Source: Rachycentron canadum (taxonomy: Eukaryota; Chordata; Actinopteri; Carangiformes; Rachycentridae). From it: 64,000 nt of DNA. The notes beneath the pieces were generated by a model that saw only the letters and a list, made by a program, of their open reading frames with translations, was not told where the DNA came from and did not search any database. Where the stretch lies: NCBI GenBank assembly GCA_038496675.1, contig CM076659.1, positions 9,125,269-9,189,268 on the forward strand. The letters are read 5' to 3'. The translations under genes were made by a program, and so were the position numbers. Positions 14,595 through 26,694 of the stretch are shown here, in pieces. Position 1 is the first letter of the stretch. Every line of letters starts with the position of its first letter.

Positions 14595-17136
14595 GTACAC
14601 CTGTAAATCACACCCTTGCAGGCAAAGATGATGGAAAGAGGGTTAACTATGCCAGTACCCAGTTTGCCAGGTGTTCTGTCTGTTATGCGAATTGGTTTAT
14701 GGTTTTATTGGTCTGTACTTTTCAATTTAGGTCGATGACTCATTAGAAAACACTGGCATATACAACTGCACAAGTGAGACGACAACAAAACATATAATGC
14801 CGTCTTTGTTTTCAGTCAGAATACCTGTTCCTGTGCTTTTCTTCAATGGACAAAGTGAGCAGTGTGATACAGCCACGGGAGGTTGCTAACATTATCTCTG
14901 TTTCAACTAATTTCTATGGGCATGCCGAGCCCAGAAAATATTCTCTCTGCTTGTCTGTATTTTACTTCTGTTAACATTAGACCACATCACTGTATGTTAG
15001 GGGAAACCTAAAGAAATAAACGTCACAAAGGCACAAAATAGTCCTTCAATCCAATCAGCTTTACATCTGACCCACCATGACTTTGGTTGTATGAGGTAAG
15101 GACACTTTCTCAAGTGTACTATAAGCCTTACTCCATACTCTGTCCACTTGTCATGGGCAGCCAGTATATTTCCAAATGTACTGCCTGCTGTTGAAGGTTT
15201 CAGTGAGAATACCAAATGCAATTTTCTCAGGCTTGAAATACACTCCAGAGCAAAACCGAGAGCACCCTCAACAGTAAAACCGGTTTGGCTGCAAAAGTTA
15301 AATGGAATATGCAACAAAACCACAAAGTCAGTAATCCTTTCCCTCGCTGTAGCAGCTCTAGGCTATACGAATGTCATAAAGACGGCCTCAGACTCTGGGA
15401 TCCTCAGCTTCAAGCCCGGACATTGGCACATACTAAATGAAGCGTTCTCAAACATGCAAAACAACATTCAAATCTGTTAACTAGTATCCCACTTAAATCC
15501 ACAGCACCAGGGTCAAGTACGAAGGCTGGGTTTTTGTATCTCCCAATCAACAATGTAAGTTATTGCTACAAAACAAAAATAGAGCCACTGCAATGGAGTA
15601 CTTCAACCAACCTATGAATCACAGGTTCATCCAGCTTGTGGAATTTGTAATGGAACTCAAAAGAAATTTTTGACTGACTTGAAAGATGACTTCATGCCTC
15701 GTACCTATAAATACGGTGGAACGTGGGATAGACAGTGTCGAATCGATCATAATCGTCATCAAATGCTCAGTCGCTTTGTAAATCAATTGTTTGTGTCATT
15801 AATAAAGCGAATAAACCATTCAACAATTCTCATATGTCAGGATTTTGCTCCTTGTCTCAAAATGTCTTGGGAAGTTAATGGTATTTCTTATTCTCTAGTC
15901 TAAATGACTTGAGAAAAGACCAATCTGATATGGCAGATCAGTATCAGTGTCAATAATGCCAATATTTAGCAGATTGGAAATAAGCCATGACATGACTGAT
16001 TCACAATATATGCAACAGACTCAATATCTGGAGCGAAAAAGGTCAATTGGTTCCTCTGTAACATGACTATGAAAAAGGGTTGAACAGATAAATGAAAGAA
16101 AAGAAAAATTAAAATAATGATTAGTGGCAACCCAACATGGCAAAATTGTAAAATTAGACTACAGATAATTTTACAATCGCTATGTATTATGGTGATCCAT
16201 GTTTTACGTAGTATTTCCTATGCACAAGGTCGTCTTCCTGGACTTTTTCTGAAGCTTTTGGCTAAATCTCATGGCCTTCTTGGCAGATGGAGTTTGTTTT
16301 ATCTCTAACTCATTTTCAAGGTCAAAATTGAACCTTCGGTCTTTAGTACTACAACGCTCTCATTTGAAACCAACTTGATTGGCAATCACATGCACATTAA
16401 TAATATTTCATCACTAACGCTTTTAAATATTTCTCTGTAGCACCATTAGTCATATCACATTTACAATAAGAAGTTCATGAGTCATAAATGTTGACTTCAG
16501 TATTGTTCATTATGGTTAAATTCTACTTCCTCCTGCAGTCTGCACACAGTTATGCCTCCCCGAGTTCACACACAAAAGGTCATGGGTATTTCTGACCTCA
16601 GCATGGGATCACCTGCCCAAACAGGTTTGACATATCAGACACTGACATTTGGGAATCAAGAGAGATGTTTTCTGACCAAAGCCCTGACGTTGGCACATGC
16701 ACTAGCTCGACCTGCGGTGGGAGGTGTCGTTCAGGGTAGATTTCCACCTCCACAGTTCGCCTGCCTTGCTGATCTTGCGTAATTATTGTCCCCAGGTACC
16801 ACCAGACTCTCACGGGACAGCCCGCTCAGCTCAGTTAGCAGCTCCGTGTCAGGGCCACTGTAGCTTTGGAGGTGGTGGGGGGTGGGATGGGGGGTGGGGG
16901 TACATTACATGCGACCGAAAATAAGCTACGTTACCCTGCGTCTGAACCCCAGTGAGCGGAAGCCGTTTGCTGCTTACCTTGGGCAAGTCCCGGAGTTGGT
17001 TGGCATCGAGCAACAGCTCCTCCAAACTCCGTCCGTAGCGATAAATCTCATCGGGCACATACAGCAGGGAGCAGTGGCGTTTATCGATCATCTCGACATG
17101 ACGGTTGCACCGCCACAGGGGTATACAGTGAAACAT
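706..17136 (-). CDS. lrrc1: Leucine-rich repeat-containing protein 1 (LANO), 3' end outside window
   Basis: LAP-family polarity scaffold related to Scribble and Erbin; in mammals it lies at basolateral junctions and binds Dlg-type PDZ proteins through its C-terminus. Coding exons on the minus strand: 16978-17136 (start ATG 17136-17134), 10099-10216, 9774-9852, 8608-8697, 5504-5560, 5300-5363, 4554-4628, 4043-4187, 3484-3602, 2990-3073, 1385-1500, 706-878. All have AG/GT borders and phases join without a stop, giving 426 codons plus one base. The N-terminus MFHCIPLWRCNRHVE is the LAP signature, followed by consecutive 23-residue LRRs (LxxLDVSxNxLxxLP) to about residue 370 and the post-LRR block (ALWLSENQSQPLLTFQTD). 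Human LRRC1 is 524 residues, so roughly 100 residues with the PDZ-binding tail are missing off the left edge. Intron 1 is 6.8 kb. LRRC1 rather than Scribble or Erbin is chosen from close residue match and synteny. Confidence 0.95.
14559..14590. repeat. (TG)16 microsatellite
   Basis: Perfect TG array in intron 1 of lrrc1. A T homopolymer of about 22 lies nearby at 14282-14303. The rest of this 6.8-kb intron (10217-16977) shows no exon. Confidence 0.95.
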
Positions 17137-17282
17137 CACGGGGGAGCGGGGAAGAAGTCTCGTACCCGTGCGATAAACAAACAGCGGGGGGGAGGAGGTG
17201 GAGGAGCGGGAGGAGGAAGGAAGGACGGGGGGGAGATGCAACAGATTGCTACGGCGGGACAGCTCCGGACGAAATTCACCGT

Positions 17283-17321
<39 letters not shown>

Positions 17322-17760
17322 ACCGCAACTCACCGGCGACTAAACACCGAAACTCCGGCTGTAAATAACATTACCGGGCTAACGTCCGTGAGCTCGCGGC
17401 CAACATGGGAATAACTGCCCGTCGTTGTCTCACTTTGGTGACTTTGTAGGCACCTGTTTTTTTTCTCTCTCTCTCTCTCGCTCCCTCTCCTCTCTACACT
17501 TGATTCCTCGTCTCACGTCGACCACCCTCCGCTTTTAAAAGCCGTCTCTTAAAGCGTAAAAACACACACACACACAGGCTACATCTCAGTGTAGAGGCGG
17601 GCAGCGTTCACGGGTTTTGTTTTTTTTTTTTTTTTTGCTCGTCTCGTCCCAGAGTTAATTTCCTCTCTCGTCCAGTTTCTGACCCGGAACATTCACTCCC
17701 TCATTCCAATCCTACGTCACCGCTCCAGGCTGCTCCTCCCCCCGGTCCCTCCTCCAGATT
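17137..17760 (-). promoter_or_regulatory. lrrc1: lrrc1 5' UTR and GC-rich promoter region
   Basis: The region upstream of the lrrc1 ATG is rich in CpG compared with its surroundings and holds G-rich and CT-rich simple tracts, as expected for a CpG-island promoter. A run of 37 A (plus strand; T on the gene strand) at 17284-17320 lies within about 150 bp of the start codon. No TATA box was identified and the transcription start cannot be fixed from sequence alone. Confidence 0.5.
17284..17320. repeat. Poly-A (poly-T on gene strand) run, 37 bp
   Basis: Uninterrupted homopolymer in the presumed lrrc1 5' UTR or proximal promoter. The length is prone to sequencing error and to polymorphism. Confidence 0.9.
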
Positions 17761-19268
17761 GTCCCGTCCCGCACAGGGCCGCCATGGTGGGGCACGGAGG
17801 ACCGGGGGTTGGGGGTGAGGGGGCACCCAGGATAAAAATAAATACATTTTTAAAAATGGATGCAAGCAATTTAAAAGAATTTGAGATAAGGATGGAGTGA
17901 AATATACATAATAAACCAAAGTGTGATTCATCAGTATGTTTATGTCCTATCTGTGTTTTAGTATGTCATTTTATTTATTCATTTCAAGTAGCTATAGCAT
18001 GACCCTATGCCGCAGATTTATATCTTGCAATAAGCATTGACTGGCATTTAAAATGCACACATTAAGATGAGAAAAAAATAACTACAGCACAAAATTAAAT
18101 TTTTTTTTAAACATAAAACTCAACAAAAACAATGCACAAAACAAATAATTTACAATGAAACAATAAATGCCATCCACTGTACAGCAGTAAGAACCAGATT
18201 ATTCAAAACTGATCCATATTTAAAAACATGTTGAACTGGAAAAAGGTCATACTACACTTTTCATACTTACAAATTTATATACTTATTTAATTTGTATTTC
18301 TCCCGTTGGTCTGACATTTAAATGTATACATTTTGTACTTAATACTTCACTACTTATATTTTGAATGCAGCTCTTATAATTAAGTAGGCTTATTTCTATA
18401 TTTTGCAAAAGTGTGAGTGACTTTATTTACTGTGGACCTATGCAGTGTAAATTCTAATACGATACAAAAAAGCATTGCAATTTAGTTTGTACTGTTTTTG
18501 TAAAGTGAATCGGATTTAAACATTAAAAACACATTCCTCCTCCCTTGTCTGAATTTTGCACAGAATTGCTATGGTGTTTGTTGTATGGTAATATGATTAA
18601 ACTCAAATGAATGTAGGAATATCCACCATGTGAATCCTTTACCGTGTTAGATGCTTATTTACAAATGCTGTGGATGTTCCTGAACAAGTTGGAATTAAGC
18701 TTATGGGTTAGGGTTAGAGATACCACGAACCAGCTGCTACACAGTGAACCCATTGTGGAGCCGTTGGGCAGTTGCCTGCACTTTGCCCAGTGTATAATCC
18801 TGCCATGCTAATGTGCCTTCACCTCCTTCATCAGCCATGCCCTCTTTAGCTTTACTCCAGTAACATAACAGTAAATTAATGTGTACAAGTCTGTTTAAAG
18901 GGCCACATCCTGCAGGATCTGTCATTCAGATGAAGATATTTTTTCCCACCATTTAGTACCCTTGCAGGTCAAAGGTCAAGGTCAGCTGCAGGCCTCTGTT
19001 GCAGGGTCCCCTTGTAGTAGGATAGCATTATTGACCATCAGGTCATTTGACCACCGCTGTCCAAGGTTAATGGAGTTTCAATGCTGATGTTGAGTATTAG
19101 CTAGGTTTTTAGTTAGGTTTTTTTACATTTCTAATATATAGATTTAATCCAACATATAGAGCTATTTGTGTCTCTTCGTTCATGGGAAAAGAGATTTGCT
19201 CCTTCCTTGAGATTTTGTCAGCTGTTAAATCAAAAGGTAAGAACATTCACAAATTGTGTGTGTGCGTA

Positions 19269-19271
<3 letters not shown>

Positions 19272-19328
<57 letters not shown>

Positions 19329-19339
19329 TACACACACAC
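19272..19339. repeat. (CA)n microsatellite
   Basis: About 24 perfect CA units, a short CATA interruption, then more CA. Intergenic, downstream of elongin-A. Confidence 0.95.
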
Positions 19340-19832
19340 TAATGACAGTCCCTGAAACTACTAAATTAAACTATGAAGATGGATTAATGATGCAGGCATA
19401 GCAGGCGGCCACAGGTGGTGCTGAAGGCTGCAGCAGCTTCAGAGCCTCCCCTCTAACATCTCAAACAGTTGTTCAGACATAACCACAAGAACAAAAATAG
19501 ATAGGAAGGGTCCTTGAGAGTTGGCAGACGGCAGATACCTCACCCCTTCCATGAAAAACAACAGCATCATGGCGAACTCATTGTACTGAAAAAGAACTGC
19601 TTTATTTTCTTAATTTGTTGACATTTTTTTGTCGTGGGTGGTTCACGGCAAAAAGAAAGTTGTAAATATAAAAAGAAATTTCCCCTATATATCCTCTAGA
19701 GGGAGCCACATCCCATTAAATAACCACTGACCCTGTTAGGCTCAACTGAAAGATTGAAAGACAAAAAAATATCAAAATCAAGTGAATTTGCTTTTGACTT
19801 TATCATCCATTTAATAATGAAGAAGATTCACA

Positions 19833-19838
19833 TTTATT
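19833..19838 (-). terminator. eloa: Candidate polyadenylation signal of elongin-A
   Basis: AATAAA on the minus strand about 155 bases past the stop codon. It is the first canonical hexamer downstream, but there is no cleavage-site evidence. Confidence 0.5.
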
Positions 19839-19993
19839 GAGGAAAAAATTAGGACTATTGTCTGTATATCAAGACAAACAACTAAGATTAATCTGAAGTG
19901 AACACAAGCCTGGTATTGTCCAAAGTTAATGAATGATAGAGTGCACTTTCCCCACATCATTACAATGTAAATAGCAAGTTCATATAAGAGCAT

Positions 19994-22900
19994 TTATCTG
20001 CGTCCCAACTGTTTCTTAAATGCCTTTAAGGACTTTGCCATCATTGGAGCAACTCCTGTGAGAACAACAACAGAAGACAGTTTTAAATCAGAACACAAGT
20101 TATATCTGTAACCATCATTCTGACCTTTGAATAAGCAGACTGAAGGGAAAAAAAGAAGAAAAACAGAAATGTCTAAACTGCACCACAACTCCCTCTTGTC
20201 AGCTCACTTGTTTTTTTGCGGGGGTCTTGTGTATTGCCTCCCCCTGAGCTGGAGCAGCTGGACCTGCTGGGCTCATTACAACTCGGCTTCAATCTGTTGT
20301 CCTGAACCTTGACGCTGCAGATTTGTGAAATAATAGATGCAGAATCTGATCAGAGTTATCATTTATAAAACAACAAGAGACATGAAGTTACAAAGAGAGT
20401 CTACATCCACGTTTGTAACATCCCATGTTGCGACAGCTGACAAAAGACCCAAGGCCGTCTCTAGCCAGAACAAAACCAGTTTATCCAGCACATTGCTCCA
20501 ATTCCTGTGTTTGGATAAGCTCATCCAAAAAGCATTTCACTCACTGTTATCACACGAGTCTCCAACAGGTTACGACCCTGCTAAGCTGCTGTTGTTGAGT
20601 GATCACTTTGTAGTTAAGGGCTTTTATGTGGAAGAGGAGCAGAGCAAGCACAAGGCTTACCAGGTGCTCATGCTTTGCCAAAGAAAAATGCACAGCAAAG
20701 TAAGGCTCCTATAATCTTTGGTTTGTTGACGAAATTTGTGATGAGGAAAACATCTTAGCTGAAATGAATAGAGAGAAGAAAACTGTGTAGATATTTTTTA
20801 TACATTTAGGATGGTGAAACCCACCTGCACCTGGGCTGATGAGGCTGCTGAACAGCAGTTCCATGAATTTCCTGCTGAATTCGCACATCTCTCGGTGGCT
20901 TGGCAACAGTGTGAATAAATGCCATCTTCACCTGCCGACCTAAAAAAAAAAAAAAAAAAATGTTGCAGTGTACAGAATGTAATGAGGGCTCAACTAAATA
21001 TTTATATCATATTGAATCTCAGTAATGGTTTGATTTTGTATGGAGCACACACCTTTGGGTTTCTTGGAGTGGGCCGATACAATGCTTTTTGTCAGTCTTT
21101 TGAACTTCCTCTCCCTCTCCTCAGACAGCCTGACGTACATCTCTTTCCATGATTCATACTCCTGAAGGCTGGAGTCTTTGAAGTCCCTCTGACAGTGTTT
21201 CCCCCATAAGTGATCTGTCACACCAATGTAGATCTGTGGACACAAACGGTTACAGGGCTAACGACAGGTAAACACATCACTCAATTTCTAATCACAACTT
21301 TTATAGTAAATTTTCTAATCTCTGCCCAAAGTCCATGAAGTCGTTTACTGATGTGGAAAGGTAATTTCAGAATGAACTGACACACACTCAGTGGCCACTG
21401 AAAGTAAACTTGCTCACTGACACCATTAACGGCCGACATTTTCAAATCAGGACAATTCTAAGAAAATATTAAACATTACCCTAGACAAGATTAAGCAGCT
21501 TCGAACATGGTATAATTACTGGTGTCAGACGTAATGATTCACGCACCTCAGCAAAAAGCTGCACTCCCTGGATTTTCAAAGTTTGCAAAGAGCATGTGAT
21601 TGATGCTTCTCTGTGGACATTAAACCTGAACCTTTACCAGCCAGATTGGTTAAGAAGAAGGGCACAGATATTCAGTGCACAGACCAGAGCAACAGTGACA
21701 ACCAGAAACTGATCAAATAATTAGTTGAACTTTCAAAGGCACCACCAAAGTAGAGCTGAACCAATTAATTTGTTTTTAGATTGATAGAAAATTAATCTGC
21801 AACATTTCTGATAATGAATTAACTGTTTTCTCCATTTACATCTCACTTTAGCATCAAACTCTTTGGATTTTGTGCTGTTGGTCTGGCATTTAATGGTGTC
21901 CCCATGACCTTTTAAAAAGTGAGGTTTTTTTTTTTAGACTCAATTATTGATTCATTGAATAATTATCAGCAAGTTAAATCAACAATGAAATATTGATTAA
22001 CATGGAGTAAACTAAACAGTATAATGTACCATATGACTGTTGTACTGTTTTAAAGTGGTGCCAGGAAAATGACGGTGACCTCAGTTTACTTTAGAGGCTT
22101 GTACAGGTTCCAGCCCTCAGGGGTCAGCAGGTGTACTTAGTAAAGTGGCCACAAAGTGCATGTCTGCACTAAATTTATTCATACTGGGTTGCATTCTTCA
22201 ATGCGTAGCAGCTGCTCGGGCGTACACCTCTCCAACACTGGCTCGAGGATTTCAAACGGGACTCCACCGGTTTCATAAAGCACTGAGAAGAAATCACTGC
22301 ACCTAAATATAAATTCAACACACAAACAGATATGATAGCAAAAAAAAAAAAAAATAAAATTTAAAAAAAGGTTCTTTGGACTACTCACAGTTTATATTGT
22401 TCTGGAGTATGCGGATACACTGCTGGTACAAGCTCATCATGGTTGGGAGGAAGATGGTCTTGGCACCAGAGTACACTTGCATTTTCTTATTAAGTCGCTG
22501 ACCAGTGAAGACAGCAGACTCCTCAGAGGCATCACAGAAATCAGACTCCCTCTCAACTTCAAGACAGAAGGAGTGTCAAGAACAAAATCACAGACGTGAA
22601 AGTACAGCTGTATTTGCAGACTCCACACCTTTCCTGTCGAAGTACTCAAAACTGGATGGCTTGTCCAATTCAGGCAGAACAGCAGGTAAAGGTATGTTCA
22701 TCAGGTCCATTACAGACGCCTGAAACTTCAATATCAGAAATGATCGGTCAGTATCAATCAAACTTTGCTCTACAAGCAAAACTTTTATGATTACCGTTAC
22801 CTGCTTTGGAGGGCTAACGTTCACAGGCGACTTGAAAAGTTTCATGCCGGGATCTTTTGTCGTTTCTTCTTTAACTACAGTCTTGATTTTCTTGGAGGGT

Positions 22901-25189
22901 TTCTTCACTCCACATTGTTCTTTTCTCTTGAAAACATTCACGTCATAGTTCAAGTATGATTCAAAAGTCTTGCAGGGCTCGTCTTGGTCACTGTCACTTT
23001 CCTTCTGTTTGTGCTTTATTTTGACCTTTTTGTTTTTGTGTTTTTTGTGTCCCTTACTTTCAGACTCACCTCTGTGTTTAAGAAAAACATCCCTGTCTTT
23101 GCTCATTTTGTTCCTTTTTCTCTTTTGGGCCTCGGAGCTCCTCGATTTTCCTGGGGATCTATCATCTCTGACATTGGCCAGCATTTTTGAGGATTTGTGC
23201 TTTGGCTCAAATGAAAACAATTCCTCGTCTTCCTTTGATGATTCTTTTGATGGCTTCAGTTTCTTATTTGACTCTTTTTCTTGCCCAATTCTTCCACTGT
23301 CAGCGACGCTTTTCTGTTTTTCCCCAGAGTCAGACCTAGATCTCTGATAAGTGTCTGAAATTTTGTTCCCAAGCAAAGTATCACCACCTCCTGATTTTCT
23401 GTCACTCTGATTATTTTTCTTCTTCTTCAAAGCAAATGAATCTTCTATTTTATCAACTTCAATTTCCTTTTCCAGGAGGTCATTATGAAAGAAACTCTGG
23501 TTTTCTTGGTGACTTTTTTCTCCATTTTCATTCTTTTTTCCTCTCTGTTGTTCAAATGGTTGTTTCTCTGAAGTAGTTTTCCTGGTCCCTGTTTTAAAGA
23601 GAGCCTCATCTGAATCCTGACTCTTGCTGTAAGATGTTAAGCAGTTATTGTTTAAATCCTCTGATGTCAAACGTCCAGTGTTTGGACAGTTTTCGTCGTC
23701 TAGTTTGTCTTTAACAAACACAGTCCCTGACTCATCTCCATCCTCTGTATGGCTGTATCAAGGAAAGATTCAAAATTGCATTTAACATGTCAAACTTGTG
23801 AAAATTAAGCACAATTAATTGTATTATACACTCTATGTATATAATTATAAAGAATAAGTGTCACCTTGAACACTCCTTAGGAACCAGTTTTTTCCAACCT
23901 TTAACTAGGGACTTGGCAAATTGTCCAGCTTGCTCATGTCGGCGCAAAGAGTTAACTGTTTTACCAATTCCAGTTTCCTACATGTAGACACTGGTTAGTG
24001 CAAGCAATGAAAATTTAACATATCCAATATGCATGTGAAAATAAAACAAAGTCAGTTCTGCCAAAAGACACTCACAGCAAGAACATCTAGCGTGATATCC
24101 AGATCTTTGAGTTTCTGCAAAATTTTAACAACCTGGGAAGAGAGTAACAGACACGTTAAGTGTCAGGCCAACCACATAGTGCACTCGGGTGTGGTTTTCA
24201 CACACACACACACACAATTAGTACAAACAGTTGCTAAAATGTGAACTAAATTGGAGAAAACCTGCCATGCCAAATATGGCAGTCCTGGTTTTGGATCGCC
24301 ACAGATGCTGATTGTGCATTCAGAGCAGAAGCTATGTATGGGAACCTCACACACCCACTTAGGCTGCTCCTTTTACTGTGAACTATAAATGGATAATGCC
24401 ACCACTAGTAAATAAAGTCCCATTATATGGCTCAATAGGGGGAAATTTCAGGTTATGCATTTGGAATTTTTACCTAATCTTAATTTTAATTGAAGTCTTT
24501 AATGTGAAATCTAAATGTATGTGTATATCTATATATATAGGCAGCAGTAACAGTCAAACAAGCCTCCAGAGCGTCACAACCTTCATGGATGATGGACGGC
24601 AGCCATAAGCTGAACAACTGGAGGAGCTGCCAATTTTAGCACTAAAGCGCCTCCCTCATCTAAAACGGCCTGACCCCCTCCCTCCCTCCCTCCACAGTGA
24701 AGTGTGGCTGCAGCAGCGCACATGTCACCCATCAGCCTGTCTGTCCACACATGATACAAAATGACGAGCCCAAGGAAACTGGGGGAGGGGAGAGATAATC
24801 AAAGCAGAGAGGAAATGATCAATTCATCATAAAATCACTTCACTTCTTTAAAACGTCCAATGTGAGCGTGCGAGGTTTTAGTCTCTATGTTCACACCGAC
24901 GCCAGGAGCCTTCAGTTTATCTCTGTAAAGCCGCGACAAAGCCATGAATGAAGGAGTGGATGTTGTTTGTGTGGACCGGACGTTTCTTTTTTTTAAAAAA
25001 AAAAAATAACAAACACCGCAGCTTTTCCCTCCTTAGCTCTGCTCCGTTGAGCAGAGCTGCTTTTTTTTTTTTTTTTTTTTTTTCCTTTTAAAATAAATGT
25101 GTTGTATCTACCGTGGCAGACTCTGCCGTGTCCGCGAGCTGAAGCTTGAACCGCGTGACTTTCTTCACCACTTCAGAGCTGCTGGCCAT
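19994..25189 (-). CDS. eloa: Elongin-A (TCEB3-type) transcription elongation factor / cullin-5 substrate receptor
   Basis: Elongin A stimulates RNA polymerase II elongation with elongins B/C and, with CUL5-RBX2, targets stalled polymerase for ubiquitylation. Minus-strand exons: 25112-25189, 24076-24132, 23865-23977, 22801-23752, 22629-22719, 22389-22556, 22185-22282, 21053-21233, 20825-20939, 20208-20314, 19994-20055; they sum to 2022 bases (673 residues plus TAA). Residues 1-82 form the TFIIS N-terminal-like domain (LAETGIGKTVNSLRRHE). Exon 4 encodes a charged K/S/D/E-rich linker ending near TFESYLNYD. The elongin-C BC-box is SLYQQCIRIL (about 472-481), then the F-box-like region with LEPVLERCTPEQLLRIEE and a conserved EYESWKEMYVRL block; the C-terminus is PMMAKSLKAFKK. 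It is shorter than human ELOA (about 770) mainly in the linker. It keeps introns, so it is not a retrocopy. It may be the paralogue named eloal in fish; the symbol is therefore uncertain. Confidence 0.93.
25035..25083 (+). repeat. Perfect 10-bp hairpin followed by T23
   Basis: AGCTCTGCTC (25035-25044), loop CGTT, then GAGCAGAGCT (25049-25058), followed two bases later by 23 T at 25061-25083. It sits in intron 1 of elongin-A, on the opposite strand to the gene. The layout resembles a terminator hairpin plus oligo-T, but a function in a fish nucleus is unproven. Confidence 0.7.
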
Positions 25190-26150
25190 CACGGTGACTC
25201 ACGTGCAACCGTCCACTCACACCGGGCAGCGCGCGCCCATTGATGACACTATTATAATGGGCGGAACCGGGGACAGATGCTGTGGGCTGTAGTGTGGTTT
25301 TAAAACGGGTGCAACCATTGATAATAAATTAAGTATATGAAGTTAATGTTGCTATAGCGGACAAAGTGGAAATATTAATAGGGCTAAACTGCCTTTCTGA
25401 AATGTTCTGGGTACCCGCAGGTTCCTCTTTGGGAGCTATTGATTGACCCGTTGAACAGGCCAATAAAGGAGAGGTTTTTTCATTCTTTAATTCCCAATCG
25501 GAATTTGAAAACAGTTATGGATGGCATCATGATTTGCTCCAAATATGACATGAAAGGCCTTTTAAAAAAATCTTTATTTCTAGAGCTGAGGTGTATGACC
25601 TATTTGATTATGACTGAAACATCGCCCATTTCTCAGAAAGAAGTGGCTTAAACCTTTCAGCCTTCATCATCCAACACATTGAAGAAAACAACATTGTAAT
25701 ATGAGCTGGACCTAGGTGGTCTGGACACTCTTACACTTCCCCGTAATACAGAATCCACCTTTCTGTGCAGTATATTCTCTGCACACAAAGCTGCAGGAAA
25801 AATGTGATAATAATGAAGTGGTGAAGTGCTTGAAGTTCAAGTTGTGCTGATTTCCATTTAGATTGTCTAAAAGATCATGTCCAACAATGAATTGAGGTCA
25901 TTTTAATTTTATAATTGGGTTTGTAAATGAGCATTGTGAATGTAAAACATCAAAAAGAGTATTTCTATGTGGACACCAAAACAAAATGCTCATTGCACCA
26001 CCTTTAGATAATGCTTATTTTGGTGGAGGGACATGACGTCGAGCTCCAGTGGTATGTTGACATCAAGTGATTGTAGGCTATAGTGGGACACTGCATGTTT
26101 GGGGGGGTGTACGGTCCCTCTCCCACATACATTGCACAATACTTGATTGG
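25190..26150. promoter_or_regulatory. Intergenic head-to-head region, elongin-A promoter side
   Basis: Upstream of the elongin-A ATG there is a CACGTG E-box near 25200 and a short GC-rich stretch to about 25270. The rest, towards klhl31, is AT-rich with no exon seen. elongin-A (minus) and klhl31 (plus) diverge from this interval. Confidence 0.4.
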
Positions 26151-26159
26151 CACTCACTC

Positions 26160-26283
26160 CCTTAGAGGAGGAGTTAACTGCAACTGTCTCTTTCAGCAGG
26201 GGTGACTGCTGGTCTCTCTCTCTCCTGCTCCAGTAACTGGAGGCACAAGTTCCGTCTTCACCAGCCTCAACTTAATTTCTCAG
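26160..26283 (+). other. klhl31: Possible non-coding first exon of klhl31
   Basis: A strong splice donor, CAG|GTAAGAG, follows base 26283 after a pyrimidine-rich, ORF-poor stretch, and the klhl31 coding exon begins with an acceptor at 27303. Such a 5' UTR exon would explain both sites. The 5' boundary is a guess. An alternative TATA start lies at 26695. Confidence 0.35.
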
Positions 26284-26694
26284 GTAAGAGTTATCCCACA
26301 CTGCGACTGTTTGCAGCTTTAGCAAAGAAAAGGCAACGAGGTGCAATTAATGCTTCAGTTAGGTTCAGTCATTTTCTAATGGAGAATGTGTTCCTTTCTC
26401 ACTTTTGCCCATAAGGAAAAAAATTGTCTGAAGCTTGTATATTTTTTTTAAAAAGTTAGCTTTTACACAAAGCCATTATAGTACGCTTTTATTTTGCTAG
26501 GGTTGTGGGTAAATAATGAAAGGATTGGCTTTTAGAGAAACTATTTTGTCTTGTAGATAATATAAGTTGCAGAGTTCGAGGACAAGTTGGAAGCAATTAA
26601 ATAAAAGAAGAAACGAAAAAAAAAAGGAATATGTGCTATAATCTGAATTTAAACAGTCAGAGGACATGCGGCCTGCTGCTCATGCCTCAAAGTC

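Larger units (their letters stand above)
17761..19993. other. Intergenic region between lrrc1 promoter and elongin-A 3' end
   Basis: AT-rich sequence with no coding exon I could support. It holds a short plus-strand ORF with an ideal Kozak context at 17784, a (CA)n array at 19272-19339 and, at 19833-19838, the probable elongin-A polyadenylation signal. Confidence 0.6.

Noticed and set aside
16849..17328. 159-codon minus-strand frame extending lrrc1 exon 1 upstream
   Set aside because: The added N-terminus is a phenylalanine run coded by the poly-T tract, and the right end reads through the splice donor at 16978. The LAP family starts at MFHCIPLW.
19272..19339. CRISPR-like periodicity
   Set aside because: Simple dinucleotide array without spacers, in a vertebrate genome.
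20337..20714. 125-codon plus-strand ORF within an elongin-A intron
   Set aside because: No recognised domain, lies antisense in an intron, no splice or promoter support; likely chance.
22970..23347. 125-codon plus-strand hydrophobic ORF opposite elongin-A exon 4
   Set aside because: Antisense shadow of a Lys/Ser/Glu-rich coding exon, which yields Phe/Leu/Ser-rich complement.
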